Shown: one piece after another, positions 17,201-26,506 of the stretch | Layout of the letters: each line of letters starts with the position of its first letter | How positions within the stretch are numbered: position 1 is the stretch's first letter | Origin: CAZFHA01 sp964518595 | Lineage (GTDB): Bacteria > Bacillota > Clostridia > Saccharofermentanales > Saccharofermentanaceae | Length of the DNA stretch: 64,000 bases | Assembly: GCA_964518595.1 (NCBI GenBank) | Contig: CAZFHA010000007.1 | Location: 62,001 to 126,000 of the forward strand | Direction: 5' to 3' | The notes under the pieces: generated by a model | Told to the model about the DNA's origin: nothing | What the model saw: only the letters and a program-made list of their open reading frames with translations | Database searches by the model: none | Program-made: the position numbers and the translations under genes

Positions 17201-20200
17201 TCGGTAATCTGTAAGGTATTTCCCGTAAGAGGAAGCCAAGTGTCGCTGGCATGGAGTTTATACTCATAGCTATAGGGTGAATTGTAGGTCTTCGTGGTAG
17301 ACAGGGTGAATAGCGGACTATCCTTTGTCCACTCACTACCGGGAGTGAGGGATACTTGTATGTCTGGTACGACCGGGTCTCGTTTCACCGTATAAAGAGC
17401 TATGGGGCCCGTTATTCCACTACGGGAAATCGCCCGTACCCGAATATTGCTAACTCCGGCTTGAGTTATAGTAACCCCCGTACCCTCTGTCCAAGTGGTA
17501 CCACCGTCGAGACTGAACTGGTAGGTAGAAATGCCACTGAATAGTGGATCAGTATTGTCACCACCGGAGAAAACCAAGTCTACCGGGCTGGCTGTCCAAC
17601 CTAAATCGTAGGGCTGTCCCTCTATGGAACCACGGATTATCGGAGCAACCGGGACAGAATTATCTACCCAAACTTGGTTCGAAGTAAGGCTATAGCTATT
17701 GCCTGCCTTGTCAATCACCCGAAGCCTTACTGTCCCCTTATACTGGGGCGCAATCGTAAAGGCACCACTATAGGTAGACCAGGTGTTCCCTTGATCCAAG
17801 GAGTAGCTCACTTCCGCTACACCGCTTAAGCTATCTCCTACTGTTGTAGAAACAGTAGGTGCTTGGCTATAAAGACCCGAAGTAACCTCTTGTCCCGTTA
17901 CCGTAATGGTTCCCCAAGGTAACTGGGTATCGATTTGTGTCAGAAAGCCTTGGGTGCGAACCGCATTTCTTTGCTCCTGTAAAATACCATCGTCATAGCG
18001 GGTAATCGCTCTAAAGTAGTATAGATTTTGTTGATTCTGACTGAGGCTAAAGGTAGCGGTCTGATCCATAGCTTGGAAGACCAGATTGGCGGGTTGACTC
18101 CAGACCAGACCATCTGTGCTCACCTCATAACCAAGAATGGTGGTGTATTCCGGCAGCGGGTCGGTATAGAGTCTGTACTGAACACCTGAGGAAGTCCATT
18201 CTCCCTGATAGTCACTGGGTGAGATGGCCTGGGCTCTGGTTATGACCCGGCTGGTTACCACTTGAAAGGCAGGTGTAGTCAGAACCTGCTGGTTACCGGC
18301 CTTGTCCCGGGTAGTAATCCGTAAGACACCGGAGAAAGTAGCTGGAATACGAAGATAGCCTTCACCATCGGTTAAGAGTACCGGTAAAGTAATATCCGAA
18401 ACCCCTACCTGATCACTGTCCAGAATGGCTTGTATAAAGCTAATACCACTTTCAGCATCACTGGCTGTAACTGTTCCTTCGGTAAAGTCCTCATAGACAC
18501 CATTCACCAAGGTCTTGGTAAAGGTGAAATCTAATTGAGGTACTGTCATGTCAATCTGCCAGGTAGAACTGCCTACTGTGGACAGATTCCCTGCCGCATC
18601 TTGTGCCCATACTTCTAACTGGTATTCACCATTCTCATCCACAGTAATGGGAGAGGCATAGACCCCTTCATATACCACAGCTTGGTTATGGCGGAGCCGC
18701 AGATAGGTGGTTACTGTACTGCCAATATCTTGCACCGTTGGTACAACAGTAATCACTTGGGCTTCTGTACGATAGGGCTCTTGTCCTAAGGGATTGATTA
18801 CTCCTGGAAGCACGGTAAAGCCTGGGGTAAGGGGAGCGATCCGGTCAATAACAGAGACCACCCGTGTCTTTGTGGCGGTTCTACCCAGAGTATCCGTGAC
18901 CGTAAAGACATAGCTGCCATTTACCGGTAATTTAATCGTTGCCTGAGTTCCCCCAGAGAAGCGCGGTGATAGATCTATGGGAGCACCACCATCCAAGCTT
19001 ACGGTAATAGAGGCTAACCCAGACAAGCCTACAGAATAGGATAAAGATACTTCTGCATCTCTGGAAATAGGAGCGGTATCTACTACATCAGCCGTAAGTG
19101 TAGGCGGCGTAGAATCGTTCTTTACCCGTAAACTAGCAGGACTACTCAAGACCAGTAGACTATTATCTTCATTGCTCAAAGGATTGGCACTATAGAATTT
19201 ATACTGGCTAATGGCATTACTGGGCGCAGTTATCCCTTCCGCTGGCATAAGCTCCAAGGGGCCATCGTTAAGGCGATAGTAATAGGCTTTTATGCCACTA
19301 AGGGCTTCAGACTGATCTACCGTGATTTTCACCTCATCGGCTGTCCAGGTATTGTCTGTATATGCTCCCAGATTGTTACTCCCCTCATAGCGAGAAGCGG
19401 AAACTACTGGAGTAGTTGGAGGCAGAGCATCGGCGACAAAGGGCATAGAAGCCAAGGTCTTGGTTCGTCCACTGATATCTTTTACAGCCAGATAAACCCT
19501 TCCCTTATACTGAGGCGATACAGTTACATAGTAATCTGACCCGCTACGACCAGCTAATGTAAAAGGGCCACTGGGATTAAAACTAGAACCTTCCGGCACC
19601 AACTGGTAGTAGACATTGTATAGCCCACTCATAGAATCTGTAACCGATGCCGATACCTTAACATCTCCACTAAACAGTTGATAGATATCCCAGAAACCTG
19701 TTAAGTCGGCTAGGTTAATTCGGCTTAAGCTTACAGCACCGATAAGAGGATTCTCCAGGTCTACTTCTATACTGCGAGTAGTCACCAAGCTTCTATTTCC
19801 GGCTGCATCCAGAGAATAGACTTCCAAGCTATAGATACCCTGCTCGGTAATAACCGGGCTATTACTGCCGGTAAATTCAACCGGGCTAGCCCCAGAAAAC
19901 TCACTGGCTAATGCAAATTTATAGTAGACCTTACTGGGGCTGGCAGGGGAATCCTCCACAGCCGCTGGGGTAATCACTATGGTAGGTATACTAATATACC
20001 AACCGTTCTCTCCATCTGGAGTGTCTGGGGTAACTGCACCTAAAGCATTTACTTGAACGGTAGCGGATAGAGGCGTTATTTTATCGACCTTAACCGCCGA
20101 AGTCATAAGATTTGAACTAAGACCGCTGGCCGTAATACATTTAAAACTATAGAGACTATTTACACTGTCCGTAATTGTAAAGGTTGAACTAATACCAGGG

Positions 20201-22791
20201 TTAACTGTACTAATAGCAGTCCAATTGGTTTCACCCTGCTTTTGATAATAGAATGTATAGGGTTCCACTACACTACTATTACTATTAGCCAAAAGAATGG
20301 TCACATTTTCCTTTGTCCAAAGATCCTCGGAAGTTGAAGATAGAGTCAAAATCGGAGTCTGGTTTGAAACCTTGACAGTTTGGGAAGCCGTTTGAACTTG
20401 GTTACCAGAAAAATCCGTCACGCGAAGAACCAGAGAATATACTCCATTGCCTTGGAAAGTATAACTTCCCAAATAGGATTGAGCACCTCGGCCTGTAGAA
20501 AGGACTGCTGGCGAATCTGTAAAGGTAACATTGCCATTTACCAATACTTCTACGCGCTTAATTCCTGACTGCATATCTTCAGCTGAAATACTAAAGGGAA
20601 TACTTTGATACCAGCTATTCGGATCAAAGTTGTTAATCTCCGGTACTAGGTTTACTGTAGGCAGTTTATTTTCGCTGATAAATTTTCCTTGTGTATCAGA
20701 AACAGATGTACTTATATTACCTACACCATCAACTATCCTAAGAGCCACAGCACCGATAAACTCGACCTCAGGTGCATCGGCATAGTTGGGCTGAGCAGCA
20801 AAGGTATAATTTTTTAGCTGCAAGGGATTGCCAAAATCTACCGTAGTCCAAGCCGATTCAGATATAGAGCCGCCATCAGAAATAAATTGGTATAGAAGGG
20901 TCTTTACGCCACTTTCAGAGTCAGCCAAAGAAACCGTTATTTCACTACTCTGCTTGGTAAAGCAGCTATAGTTAAGTGTCTGCGTAATATCTTGATAATC
21001 AGTAGAGCCTTGTGGGGCAATTTTAATTGCTGAAATAACAGGATTGTTATTATCAATATTGATTGTCTTAGTGTATGTCGTGGTCGCTTTATTTCCACTG
21101 GTATCTTTTGCATCAATTGAATAGATTCCGCCACTACTTGCTACAAAGCTATAACTATTGCCTGCGCCTATTGTCACAGGAACAACTGCTCCTCCAGGTG
21201 AAGTTACAATCACATCTGCTACATTGACCGCTACATTATCTGTTACTGTAAAGGAAACTGTCTCGTTGGTCTTTACCCAAGAAGTATTTTTTAGATATGT
21301 AGGCGTTGATATCACTGGCGCTACGGTATCAGGGGGTGTTCGAATAGTGGTAACGGCAGTAGCGATACTCTTAACAGTGGTACCGGCCAAAGTTCCGGTA
21401 AGAGTGATAATATCATCTCCCACACTGGCATTAGCTGGAACGGTAACGGTTACCTTTACGGATTTTTGATTTCCGGCCGGGATATTATAACTATCCGGCT
21501 GAACGGACAAAGTATATCCCCGAGAAGAGGCTGCGGTGAAAGACACTGAAGCACTATTGCTGTTATCTACATTGGAGACTAAAAAGTTATATTGTAACTG
21601 AGTAGAGGATGAGGGAGAATCTATGGTCTGAGATTGGGGACTCAAAATTTGAACGGAACCGCCCAAAGAAAAACGTTCAGTAGCGGCTGTGTTATAACTC
21701 GCCCCCGCACCTAAAGATCCTTGATTCCACTGTAAATAATAGCTTTGATCGACATTGGAAGAAGTTACCGTATTGGGTAAAGCGCCTTGATCTGCATAGC
21801 CTGCACCGGTATTATATCTGCCGGCATAATAGGCAGATGCCGGTGATGAGCTATTACCCGATAGGCCCATGTATGCTGAGTTTGCACTAGAGGAACGAAC
21901 ATAGACCATATTGGTTTGAGCATCCCAATAAGAATAGCCATAGTCATTTCCAGAAAAAAATGTATCACCACCGTAGATCACTTTGATATTAGACATGGAC
22001 TTACTGGTAAGATTGGTAAAGTAGAACTCTCTTTGAAGCGAAAGAGAACCGCTGGAATAGATATAACGCATTTCAAAACTAAACTCTGCCATTGTCCATT
22101 TTACGCTGATAGTATTATTGTTAGGCTTTGTAACCACCGCATCACTATCTTTTAACTGAGTACCGGAACTTGAGGCCCAAGTAGTGAAATAAGGTGTTAC
22201 ATAGTGTTTAACTACCCCGTTAACCGTATAGTATATAGAAACACCGGAAGAATTTTTATCGTAGTACTGATTTTTCCAAGTGCCACTACCTAAAGCATCC
22301 GTTTTAAAAACTTCGACCGTAGCTAGATTCGGATACCTAACAGCGGTATCACCCCGGTCATATACCAAATATAAATAGTCTCCACTTCCCCCTCCCAAAG
22401 TAAAATCAGCCGCTGCCGGGGCAATGGCCGAGGCAAAAGAACGGCTGATTTTTTCTCTAAGAGGCCCAGTGGGATCAAATGGATTACCGGATTCAGGAGT
22501 ATCTTCTGAATTAGTAGTATTATCGGCAACAGAAGTAGCTGTTTTACTCTCTTGCGAAGGTTCCAAATAACTTTCTTCCACTGTAGTTGAAACTGTATTT
22601 TGCGCTTCCGTCGCTTCCTCATCTATAGGCTCATCCAAAGTCTCCTCCGAAGACTGCGTATCTTCTTGCGAAGGCACGTCCAGATTCACACTTTCCTGAA
22701 CCGCCCACAATGGTACATATGTCTGACTAAAAACTAAACTTAAACATAAAATAACCGCCAAACCAATTAAAAGTTTGCTTTTCTTCACCAT
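14209..22791 (-). CDS. Giant cell-surface protein with many Ig-like repeats
   Basis: About 2,860 residues. Residues 1-30 are a signal peptide, followed by an acidic Ser/Thr/Glu linker (about 30-110), a globular beta-rich domain (about 125-390), an NEW3-like domain with VTVPANASVGD (about 410-490) and then more than twenty degenerate repeats of about 90-110 residues in the style of bacterial Ig-like folds (IDGTAP / DAAGNxS / GxYxxxVxAxDxxGN). A Pro/Thr linker, a hydrophobic segment and a KKRKRQIR tail end the protein. TGE precedes the hydrophobic segment, but no LPxTG motif is present. The ATG at 22791 has GGGGAGG 5 bases upstream; an ATG at 22812 has none. Adhesion or matrix building is the likely role; the ligand is unknown. 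Confidence 0.8.
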   Translation of the reverse strand: MVKKSKLLIGLAVILCLSLVFSQTYVPLWAVQESVNLDVPSQEDTQSSEETLDEPIDEEATEAQNTVSTTVEESYLEPSQESKTATSVADNTTNSEDTPESGNPFDPTGPLREKISRSFASAIAPAAADFTLGGGSGDYLYLVYDRGDTAVRYPNLATVEVFKTDALGSGTWKNQYYDKNSSGVSIYYTVNGVVKHYVTPYFTTWASSSGTQLKDSDAVVTKPNNNTISVKWTMAEFSFEMRYIYSSGSLSLQREFYFTNLTSKSMSNIKVIYGGDTFFSGNDYGYSYWDAQTNMVYVRSSSANSAYMGLSGNSSSPASAYYAGRYNTGAGYADQGALPNTVTSSNVDQSYYLQWNQGSLGAGASYNTAATERFSLGGSVQILSPQSQTIDSPSSSTQLQYNFLVSNVDNSNSASVSFTAASSRGYTLSVQPDSYNIPAGNQKSVKVTVTVPANASVGDDIITLTGTLAGTTVKSIATAVTTIRTPPDTVAPVISTPTYLKNTSWVKTNETVSFTVTDNVAVNVADVIVTSPGGAVVPVTIGAGNSYSFVASSGGIYSIDAKDTSGNKATTTYTKTINIDNNNPVISAIKIAPQGSTDYQDITQTLNYSCFTKQSSEITVSLADSESGVKTLLYQFISDGGSISESAWTTVDFGNPLQLKNYTFAAQPNYADAPEVEFIGAVALRIVDGVGNISTSVSDTQGKFISENKLPTVNLVPEINNFDPNSWYQSIPFSISAEDMQSGIKRVEVLVNGNVTFTDSPAVLSTGRGAQSYLGSYTFQGNGVYSLVLRVTDFSGNQVQTASQTVKVSNQTPILTLSSTSEDLWTKENVTILLANSNSSVVEPYTFYYQKQGETNWTAISTVNPGISSTFTITDSVNSLYSFKCITASGLSSNLMTSAVKVDKITPLSATVQVNALGAVTPDTPDGENGWYISIPTIVITPAAVEDSPASPSKVYYKFALASEFSGASPVEFTGSNSPVITEQGIYSLEVYSLDAAGNRSLVTTRSIEVDLENPLIGAVSLSRINLADLTGFWDIYQLFSGDVKVSASVTDSMSGLYNVYYQLVPEGSSFNPSGPFTLAGRSGSDYYVTVSPQYKGRVYLAVKDISGRTKTLASMPFVADALPPTTPVVSASRYEGSNNLGAYTDNTWTADEVKITVDQSEALSGIKAYYYRLNDGPLELMPAEGITAPSNAISQYKFYSANPLSNEDNSLLVLSSPASLRVKNDSTPPTLTADVVDTAPISRDAEVSLSYSVGLSGLASITVSLDGGAPIDLSPRFSGGTQATIKLPVNGSYVFTVTDTLGRTATKTRVVSVIDRIAPLTPGFTVLPGVINPLGQEPYRTEAQVITVVPTVQDIGSTVTTYLRLRHNQAVVYEGVYASPITVDENGEYQLEVWAQDAAGNLSTVGSSTWQIDMTVPQLDFTFTKTLVNGVYEDFTEGTVTASDAESGISFIQAILDSDQVGVSDITLPVLLTDGEGYLRIPATFSGVLRITTRDKAGNQQVLTTPAFQVVTSRVITRAQAISPSDYQGEWTSSGVQYRLYTDPLPEYTTILGYEVSTDGLVWSQPANLVFQAMDQTATFSLSQNQQNLYYFRAITRYDDGILQEQRNAVRTQGFLTQIDTQLPWGTITVTGQEVTSGLYSQAPTVSTTVGDSLSGVAEVSYSLDQGNTWSTYSGAFTIAPQYKGTVRLRVIDKAGNSYSLTSNQVWVDNSVPVAPIIRGSIEGQPYDLGWTASPVDLVFSGGDNTDPLFSGISTYQFSLDGGTTWTEGTGVTITQAGVSNIRVRAISRSGITGPIALYTVKRDPVVPDIQVSLTPGSEWTKDSPLFTLSTTKTYNSPYSYEYKLHASDTWLPLTGNTLQITDSGIYSYDFRLVTAVASAESLSNEVKVDKVAPMVAQSNITGQMGLNNWYKAIPTIAASEVIEDVDHVVRSPITTYYSLYASGSNPLPYGTTVPAISGDGTYILDLKTVDGVNKETFTDSQVIKVDGTAPQMAEIAFNPMASNHIFNQSVQVLLQAFDATSGIISIEYKIVPEGENEADLPWHSYSLLYVETNFRGTIYARSTDRAGNISSVVSKKIVIDLDPPGLPLLSASTASGSYTPETWTSENVKITINDPEPAPVSGIDHYQVNDGSGWRDLAFGERSFNVTNLGVNRCQVRTVAGTGIIGSSAFIEVWIDNTVPNLQIGASYQDDNSTYSGEWTNRDVRITLSNTGVNPSGVDYYNAGSGVPFLINNIIDLTADTPSAGLLLAYYAQNKATPSLMSSSKEVTVRIDKTIPAAPQITLSSPDGQAGWYHAGSLQVIPTAQDSGSPIQTEYSVDGGSWQNYSSGVFDTRDGAHSYRVRAVDAAGNISPIASVYAEVDNTSPTISSIDYVLRDGSPAHMVNGKIMENQPIFVRLVGYDNLSGLRSIVYQFIPKNGQPSEAISAMVTADGMVEIQIPIGFEGKIQAYAVDISGNEQNMNQAISQDIIINNESMPLVSIAPRTLPNEYGWYNQAVSVDLTAEDSLNGIEQVIIMLNGIVYAEYKYSDWQGSSLPYYLVLTGEQTDNLVEIIATNNLGNQSRLEQQIKIDKEVPQSILVDPVLFKEIQLQPDPDKQVMALSLLSSVKDVPYTGDWVKEPIYFLLGEGEVTPSGLAQFEYSHSLDGLNWSGWEAVSNPPSKYHQVTGSQNDYYRFRFLSKSGLYSQISPVYNAKIDQTNPEIPKIVLVGKENEQKIFVHSPDITLYFPEAIDHGSPVAVFYTITNVTTGSVWKAGSFTDSALAINNFAQGHYLLSAYSEDQVGNRSPQVDVEFVYQQEVSPTPTPTAVPTQSPTPKPAPIIKTGEGTDSAGIGIAFIMIGLGIGFGSLLAVKKRKRQIR

Positions 22792-22908
22792 AACATCCTC
22801 CCCAGAATACATTGCGAAATTTTTTACTATAAAATCACTCTTACTAAGCCGATTTAAAGCAGCAGATAACAGATGCTAAGAACCACAATTCCTTTATTAG
22901 CACGAACC

Positions 22909-23634
22909 TTATACAGCCACCAGCTTTCTGACAAAATCAGTTTTAGGATTAGCCAAGAGTGTTGAGGGCGAATCAATTTGATCTATACGTCCCTGATTCA
23001 TTACCATCACGCGGCTGCCAAGTTTTAATGCTTCTTTTACATCACGAGTAATAAAAAGTATCGTTACACCTGTCATACGATGAATATTTCTGATTTCATC
23101 TTGTAAACTCCGTCTGGTCATTTCATCTACAGCGCCAAAAGGATCATCCATCAATAGTATGTGCTGATTGGCAGCTAGTGCTCTGGCAATTCCCACTCGT
23201 TGCTTCTGTCCACTAACCAAATCTTTCGGATAGTAAGATAATATTTGTCGATCAAGACCAACGATATCACTGAGCTCATTTACTCTTCGGTCAACAAAAT
23301 ATTTCTCCTCACCTAAAAGATTAAGAACATAGGCAATATTATTTTTTATATTCATATGCGGAAACAAACCAACACCTTGAATAACATAGCCTACACTTCT
23401 GCGTAGTTCTGTCTGGTCAATCTGGCTAATCTCTTTCCCCTGTAAACGGATACGTCCCGAATCCGGCGCCAATAAACCGTTAAGAAGTTTTAGTAGTGTA
23501 GTTTTACCACAACCTTGATTGCCTACTACGGTTACAAACTCTCCGTCATACACCCGAAGACTCAAATTCTGTAACACAACTCTACTTCCGAAATTTTTGG
23601 ATACCTTTTGAAATTCAATCAAAGCTCTGGCCAT
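22909..23634 (-). CDS. ABC-type ATPase with altered catalytic motifs (OpuCA/ProV-like)
   Basis: A 241-residue ABC domain closest by eye to glycine betaine/choline or nitrate/taurine-type ATPases, without CBS domains. Walker A is intact (GNQGCGKTT, Lys44) and Gln86 marks the Q-loop. The signature reads LVSGQ instead of LSGGQ, the catalytic glutamate after Walker B is Asp164 (MDDPFGAVD), and the switch histidine is Arg197 (FITRDVKEA). Such changes usually weaken or abolish hydrolysis. The start at 23634 follows AGGAGG by 6 bases. No permease or binding protein is adjacent; the giant surface protein gene follows after 117 bases and may be co-transcribed. Confidence 0.8.
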   Translation of the reverse strand: MARALIEFQKVSKNFGSRVVLQNLSLRVYDGEFVTVVGNQGCGKTTLLKLLNGLLAPDSGRIRLQGKEISQIDQTELRRSVGYVIQGVGLFPHMNIKNNIAYVLNLLGEEKYFVDRRVNELSDIVGLDRQILSYYPKDLVSGQKQRVGIARALAANQHILLMDDPFGAVDEMTRRSLQDEIRNIHRMTGVTILFITRDVKEALKLGSRVMVMNQGRIDQIDSPSTLLANPKTDFVRKLVAV

Positions 23635-24134
23635 AGTCATCCTCCTGTTCATCTAACCTATGATTTTTATCAAGGTCTGCCATATGTTTTGCTTTTGATC
23701 TCAACTGCACCCCATGAGCCACACAAGATTTTGGAATAAACCATTACATCCGCAAACTTTATTAGCTACTTTTAATTGTGATAATAATTTAAAATTTATT
23801 CACTCTAAGTTTGCATTTATATAAGAATCATATAATGAATTTCTGAAATTGTAAAGCCAGCAAATCAATTAAATTTGGTTTATATTCTCTAAGGGAATAG
23901 GACAGAAGTATATAGATTTATGTCTAACACATAAAAAGAAATCTAAGAAACAGAAAAAAACAGCCGGAAACCCTTTATTTCCAGGCTGTTAATGATTTAA
24001 AGCAAAAATTTTCATAGGTATTTTTTGCTTATCTGATTTCAAAATTAATTTGGCAAAAAGAAATATAACTTTCTTTTTCTACAAAGTGAACAAACTCAAG
24101 GAACATTTTTCTCTTTTTTGACACATTTATAAAA
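23635..24134. other. AT-rich intergenic region
   Basis: No gene is visible in these 500 bases. They contain the ribosome binding site and presumably the promoter of the ABC ATPase gene, for which I could not pick a convincing pair of boxes, and the terminator of the selenium operon at 23953-23993. Confidence 0.6.
23953..23993 (-). terminator. Terminator of the selenium operon
   Basis: On the minus strand AACAGCCTGGAAA and TTTCCGGCTGTT form a stem with one bulge, followed by seven Ts. It lies about 140 bases after the xdhC-like stop codon. Confidence 0.85.
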
Positions 24135-24944
24135 TTAACTTTTCTTGCTCAAAGCGAAAAAAATGTCACGTTTATGGTTGAGTTTACCTTGATTCTTAAC
24201 CGCTAAAATCTCTGCCATAATGGCAATAGCAATCTCTTGGGGTGAACCTGAGGCGATATCTAAGCCGATGGGAGCATAAACCCCCTTGATGTTTTCAGCA
24301 GAATATCCTTCGGATAACAGTCGACTATGAAGGGTAGTTACTTTCTGCTTACTGCCAATCATGCCAATGTAAGGCAATGTAGCTTCATGAGCTAAGCAGA
24401 AACGTAAGGCTTTATCATCGGTATTATGCCCACGAGTGCAAATAACGGCATAAGTAAAAGGTGAAATATGAACTTCTTTTTCATAGTCTTCCGGACTACA
24501 GCAGACATAGCGCGCAGTAGTAAAGGCATCAATAAATTCTGGACGGTCTTCGACTACAGTAACGGAGAATCCAGCCAGATAGGCAATTTGGGCTAGACTC
24601 TGAGCCACATGTCCACCACCAAAAAGCAGTAGGTTAGCTTCTGTGCCTAGGATATTGCCAAAACCAGCCATACCACCGCCACAGACCATACCACTTTCTG
24701 CATGATCAAAATCAAAACTAAAGACTCTTTCTCCCTTGGCCATGGCCTCTAAGGCCATAGAAATAACCCGGTATTCACTGGCTCCACCACCAATTGTTCC
24801 TTTGGTTTTGCCATCTTCCCGAACAGACATAACTTGTCCTAAGGAAGCCGGAGAGCTACCATAGGTTTTGGTAACAGTAATTAGGGCAACCTTTTTCCCT
24901 GCGGCTGCTTCTTCCCGCACAAAATCTAAAATATCAACCGTCAT
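24135..24944 (-). CDS. XdhC-family molybdenum cofactor maturation protein
   Basis: A 269-residue XdhC/CoxI protein. The N-terminal XdhC_CoxI domain includes TKTYGSSPASLGQVM and GTIGGGASEY; the C-terminal Rossmann domain includes LLLFGGGHVAQ and YIGMIGSKQK. Family members bind molybdenum cofactor, promote its sulfuration and insert it into xanthine dehydrogenase-type hydroxylases. In this operon it most likely serves the selenium-containing version of the cofactor. It is the last gene, 3 bases after yqeB. No molybdenum hydroxylase subunit is in the window, so its client lies elsewhere. Confidence 0.9.
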   Translation of the reverse strand: MTVDILDFVREEAAAGKKVALITVTKTYGSSPASLGQVMSVREDGKTKGTIGGGASEYRVISMALEAMAKGERVFSFDFDHAESGMVCGGGMAGFGNILGTEANLLLFGGGHVAQSLAQIAYLAGFSVTVVEDRPEFIDAFTTARYVCCSPEDYEKEVHISPFTYAVICTRGHNTDDKALRFCLAHEATLPYIGMIGSKQKVTTLHSRLLSEGYSAENIKGVYAPIGLDIASGSPQEIAIAIMAEILAVKNQGKLNHKRDIFFALSKKS

Positions 24945-24947
24945 CGT

Positions 24948-25763
24948 TCATCCTACTTTCTTTTTGCATTTAAAATATAGGGCAGCCTCCAGTGCTGCAC
25001 CACCCAGACAACGAGCCTTATCAGAAATAGTGTAACAATCCACGTCGGTACGGGGATCAATATCGGCAATCTTCATTCCTTTCGGCACTTCAGTCCCCAC
25101 AGGAATCAGCCCACGCAAGAGTCCTGTAAAGGGTGCCAATACTCCCGTGTCTGCCACCTTAAGAACCTCCTGCCCCTTTTCAACAATATCACCAATTCTG
25201 TAGGTAGAGGAAACGATTCCACTACAGGGAGCATGAACTACCCGCAGAGCAGACTGGCCACCAATTTCGCCGGGAATACCGGTATTAGGGATCGCTTCTC
25301 CCGTGAGAATTAGACGACCTAAATCGTGCCCCCGCATGGTTTCTATTACACCATCAACCTCTTCTCCGGCTCTAAAACCCGGTCCCAAGGCCAAGGTAAT
25401 CGGTGCCATGCTTTTGTTAGTTCCCAAGTTTCTTTTCGCTAAAATACAATCAACCACAACCAGTGGTTTCAAAACGCCTATCGAACTGCCTTGTGGATCA
25501 ATAAGTAGCGGAACTCTTCCCTTTGCCCATACCTCTTCAGCCTCATTGACCTGATCTATAAGCGTAGCAATTACATCTTCTACCTGACAAGAGCCCTGAT
25601 AGACGGCTTCACTTAAAGTCACGGTGCGGCGAATCGCTAAAGGCTTGGCTGTCTCCAAAACACAGACAGAAAAACCGGCTCGCCAGAATTTCTGAATAAC
25701 GCCGGTAGCTAGATCACCACCGCCCCTAATAACTACAATATCCTGATCCTGGGATTTTTCCAT
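24948..25763 (-). CDS. yqeB: Selenium-dependent molybdenum hydroxylase accessory protein YqeB
   Basis: A 271-residue EF2563/YqeB-family protein. VVIRGGGDLATGVIQKFWRAGF at the N terminus is the recognisable dinucleotide-binding signature, and GVLAPFTGLLRGLI in the C-terminal half is also family-typical. Comparative genomics links the family to the labile selenium cofactor of molybdenum hydroxylases; its exact reaction is not established. The ATG at 25763 is chosen because AGGAG lies 9 bases before it, while an ATG at 25799 is inside the preceding gene with no good ribosome site. It follows yqeC by 17 bases. Confidence 0.88.
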   Translation of the reverse strand: MEKSQDQDIVVIRGGGDLATGVIQKFWRAGFSVCVLETAKPLAIRRTVTLSEAVYQGSCQVEDVIATLIDQVNEAEEVWAKGRVPLLIDPQGSSIGVLKPLVVVDCILAKRNLGTNKSMAPITLALGPGFRAGEEVDGVIETMRGHDLGRLILTGEAIPNTGIPGEIGGQSALRVVHAPCSGIVSSTYRIGDIVEKGQEVLKVADTGVLAPFTGLLRGLIPVGTEVPKGMKIADIDPRTDVDCYTISDKARCLGGAALEAALYFKCKKKVG

Positions 25764-25780
25764 TTCTACGACTCCTGCTT

Positions 25781-26506
25781 TTAGGTAAATTTTTTCCATT
25801 CTCTGAGGCGAGCACTGCCATAAAGCAAGTGGGTAAAAAAATCTGGCTTTCGCGCCTTAATTTCCTCTAACAGTTGCACTGCCAGCTTTTGGGTAGCTTC
25901 ATCCTCAACCTGATTTATCATAACACATAATTTGCCTTGCTTTCGCCGAAAAAGTCCTTCCTCAGCTAAAATAACCGTGACAAAATCTTCCAAAGTAATA
26001 ATGTCTCCCGGCTTTTTCTGTACCAGCTGCAAAAATTCCTCTAAGCGAAAGATAGAGGTATCAGTAGCTTCTTTTCCAAGAGAATTTAGGCAAATCACCC
26101 CAACAGTATAGTCACACTCGGGGAAAAGTACCGGTTCATCTGATTTCCAACCCTTTAGGGGTAGGCCAAAAGAGCCGTCCCCCTCAGCCAAAATCAAATC
26201 AAAATCTCCTGCTCGGACTGTCAATAACGCAAGACTAAAGCTCTCTAGCTTTCCGCTAGTTTTATTAAACTCTCCCGCCTGTAAAATCCCTTGAAAGGGG
26301 CGCAATAAAGAAAACTGCTTAGCGTCTTTTATTAAAGCTATGCCCGGTTCTTCCCGGGGATACATTTTAGTAGTGGGGGTCACTAAAACAGCATAGGCTT
26401 TAGTCTCCTCCGCCAACTGCCAGATTATAGAGGTTTTGCCACCAAAACCTTGAAAACTAAGACGAGCAGGAAAGGTAATTTCTAATACTTGGGTCAAAGA
26501 TATCAT
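25781..26506 (-). CDS. yqeC: Selenium cofactor biosynthesis protein YqeC
   Basis: A 241-residue P-loop protein. GFGGKTS (residues 20-26) is a modified Walker A, and ILAEGDGSFGLPLKGWK fits the YqeC family associated with selenium-dependent molybdenum hydroxylases. It probably uses a nucleotide while the Mo-Se cofactor is made or inserted; the exact step is unknown. The start overlaps the yedF stop codon as ATGA, implying translational coupling. Confidence 0.88.
   Translation of the reverse strand: MISLTQVLEITFPARLSFQGFGGKTSIIWQLAEETKAYAVLVTPTTKMYPREEPGIALIKDAKQFSLLRPFQGILQAGEFNKTSGKLESFSLALLTVRAGDFDLILAEGDGSFGLPLKGWKSDEPVLFPECDYTVGVICLNSLGKEATDTSIFRLEEFLQLVQKKPGDIITLEDFVTVILAEEGLFRRKQGKLCVMINQVEDEATQKLAVQLLEEIKARKPDFFTHLLYGSARLREWKKFT

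Noticed and set aside
14209..22791. Repeat content suggesting a CRISPR array or DNA tandem repeats
   Set aside because: The periodicity is at protein level, about 90-110 residues, and the DNA is strongly diverged; no short identical repeats with spacers were seen.
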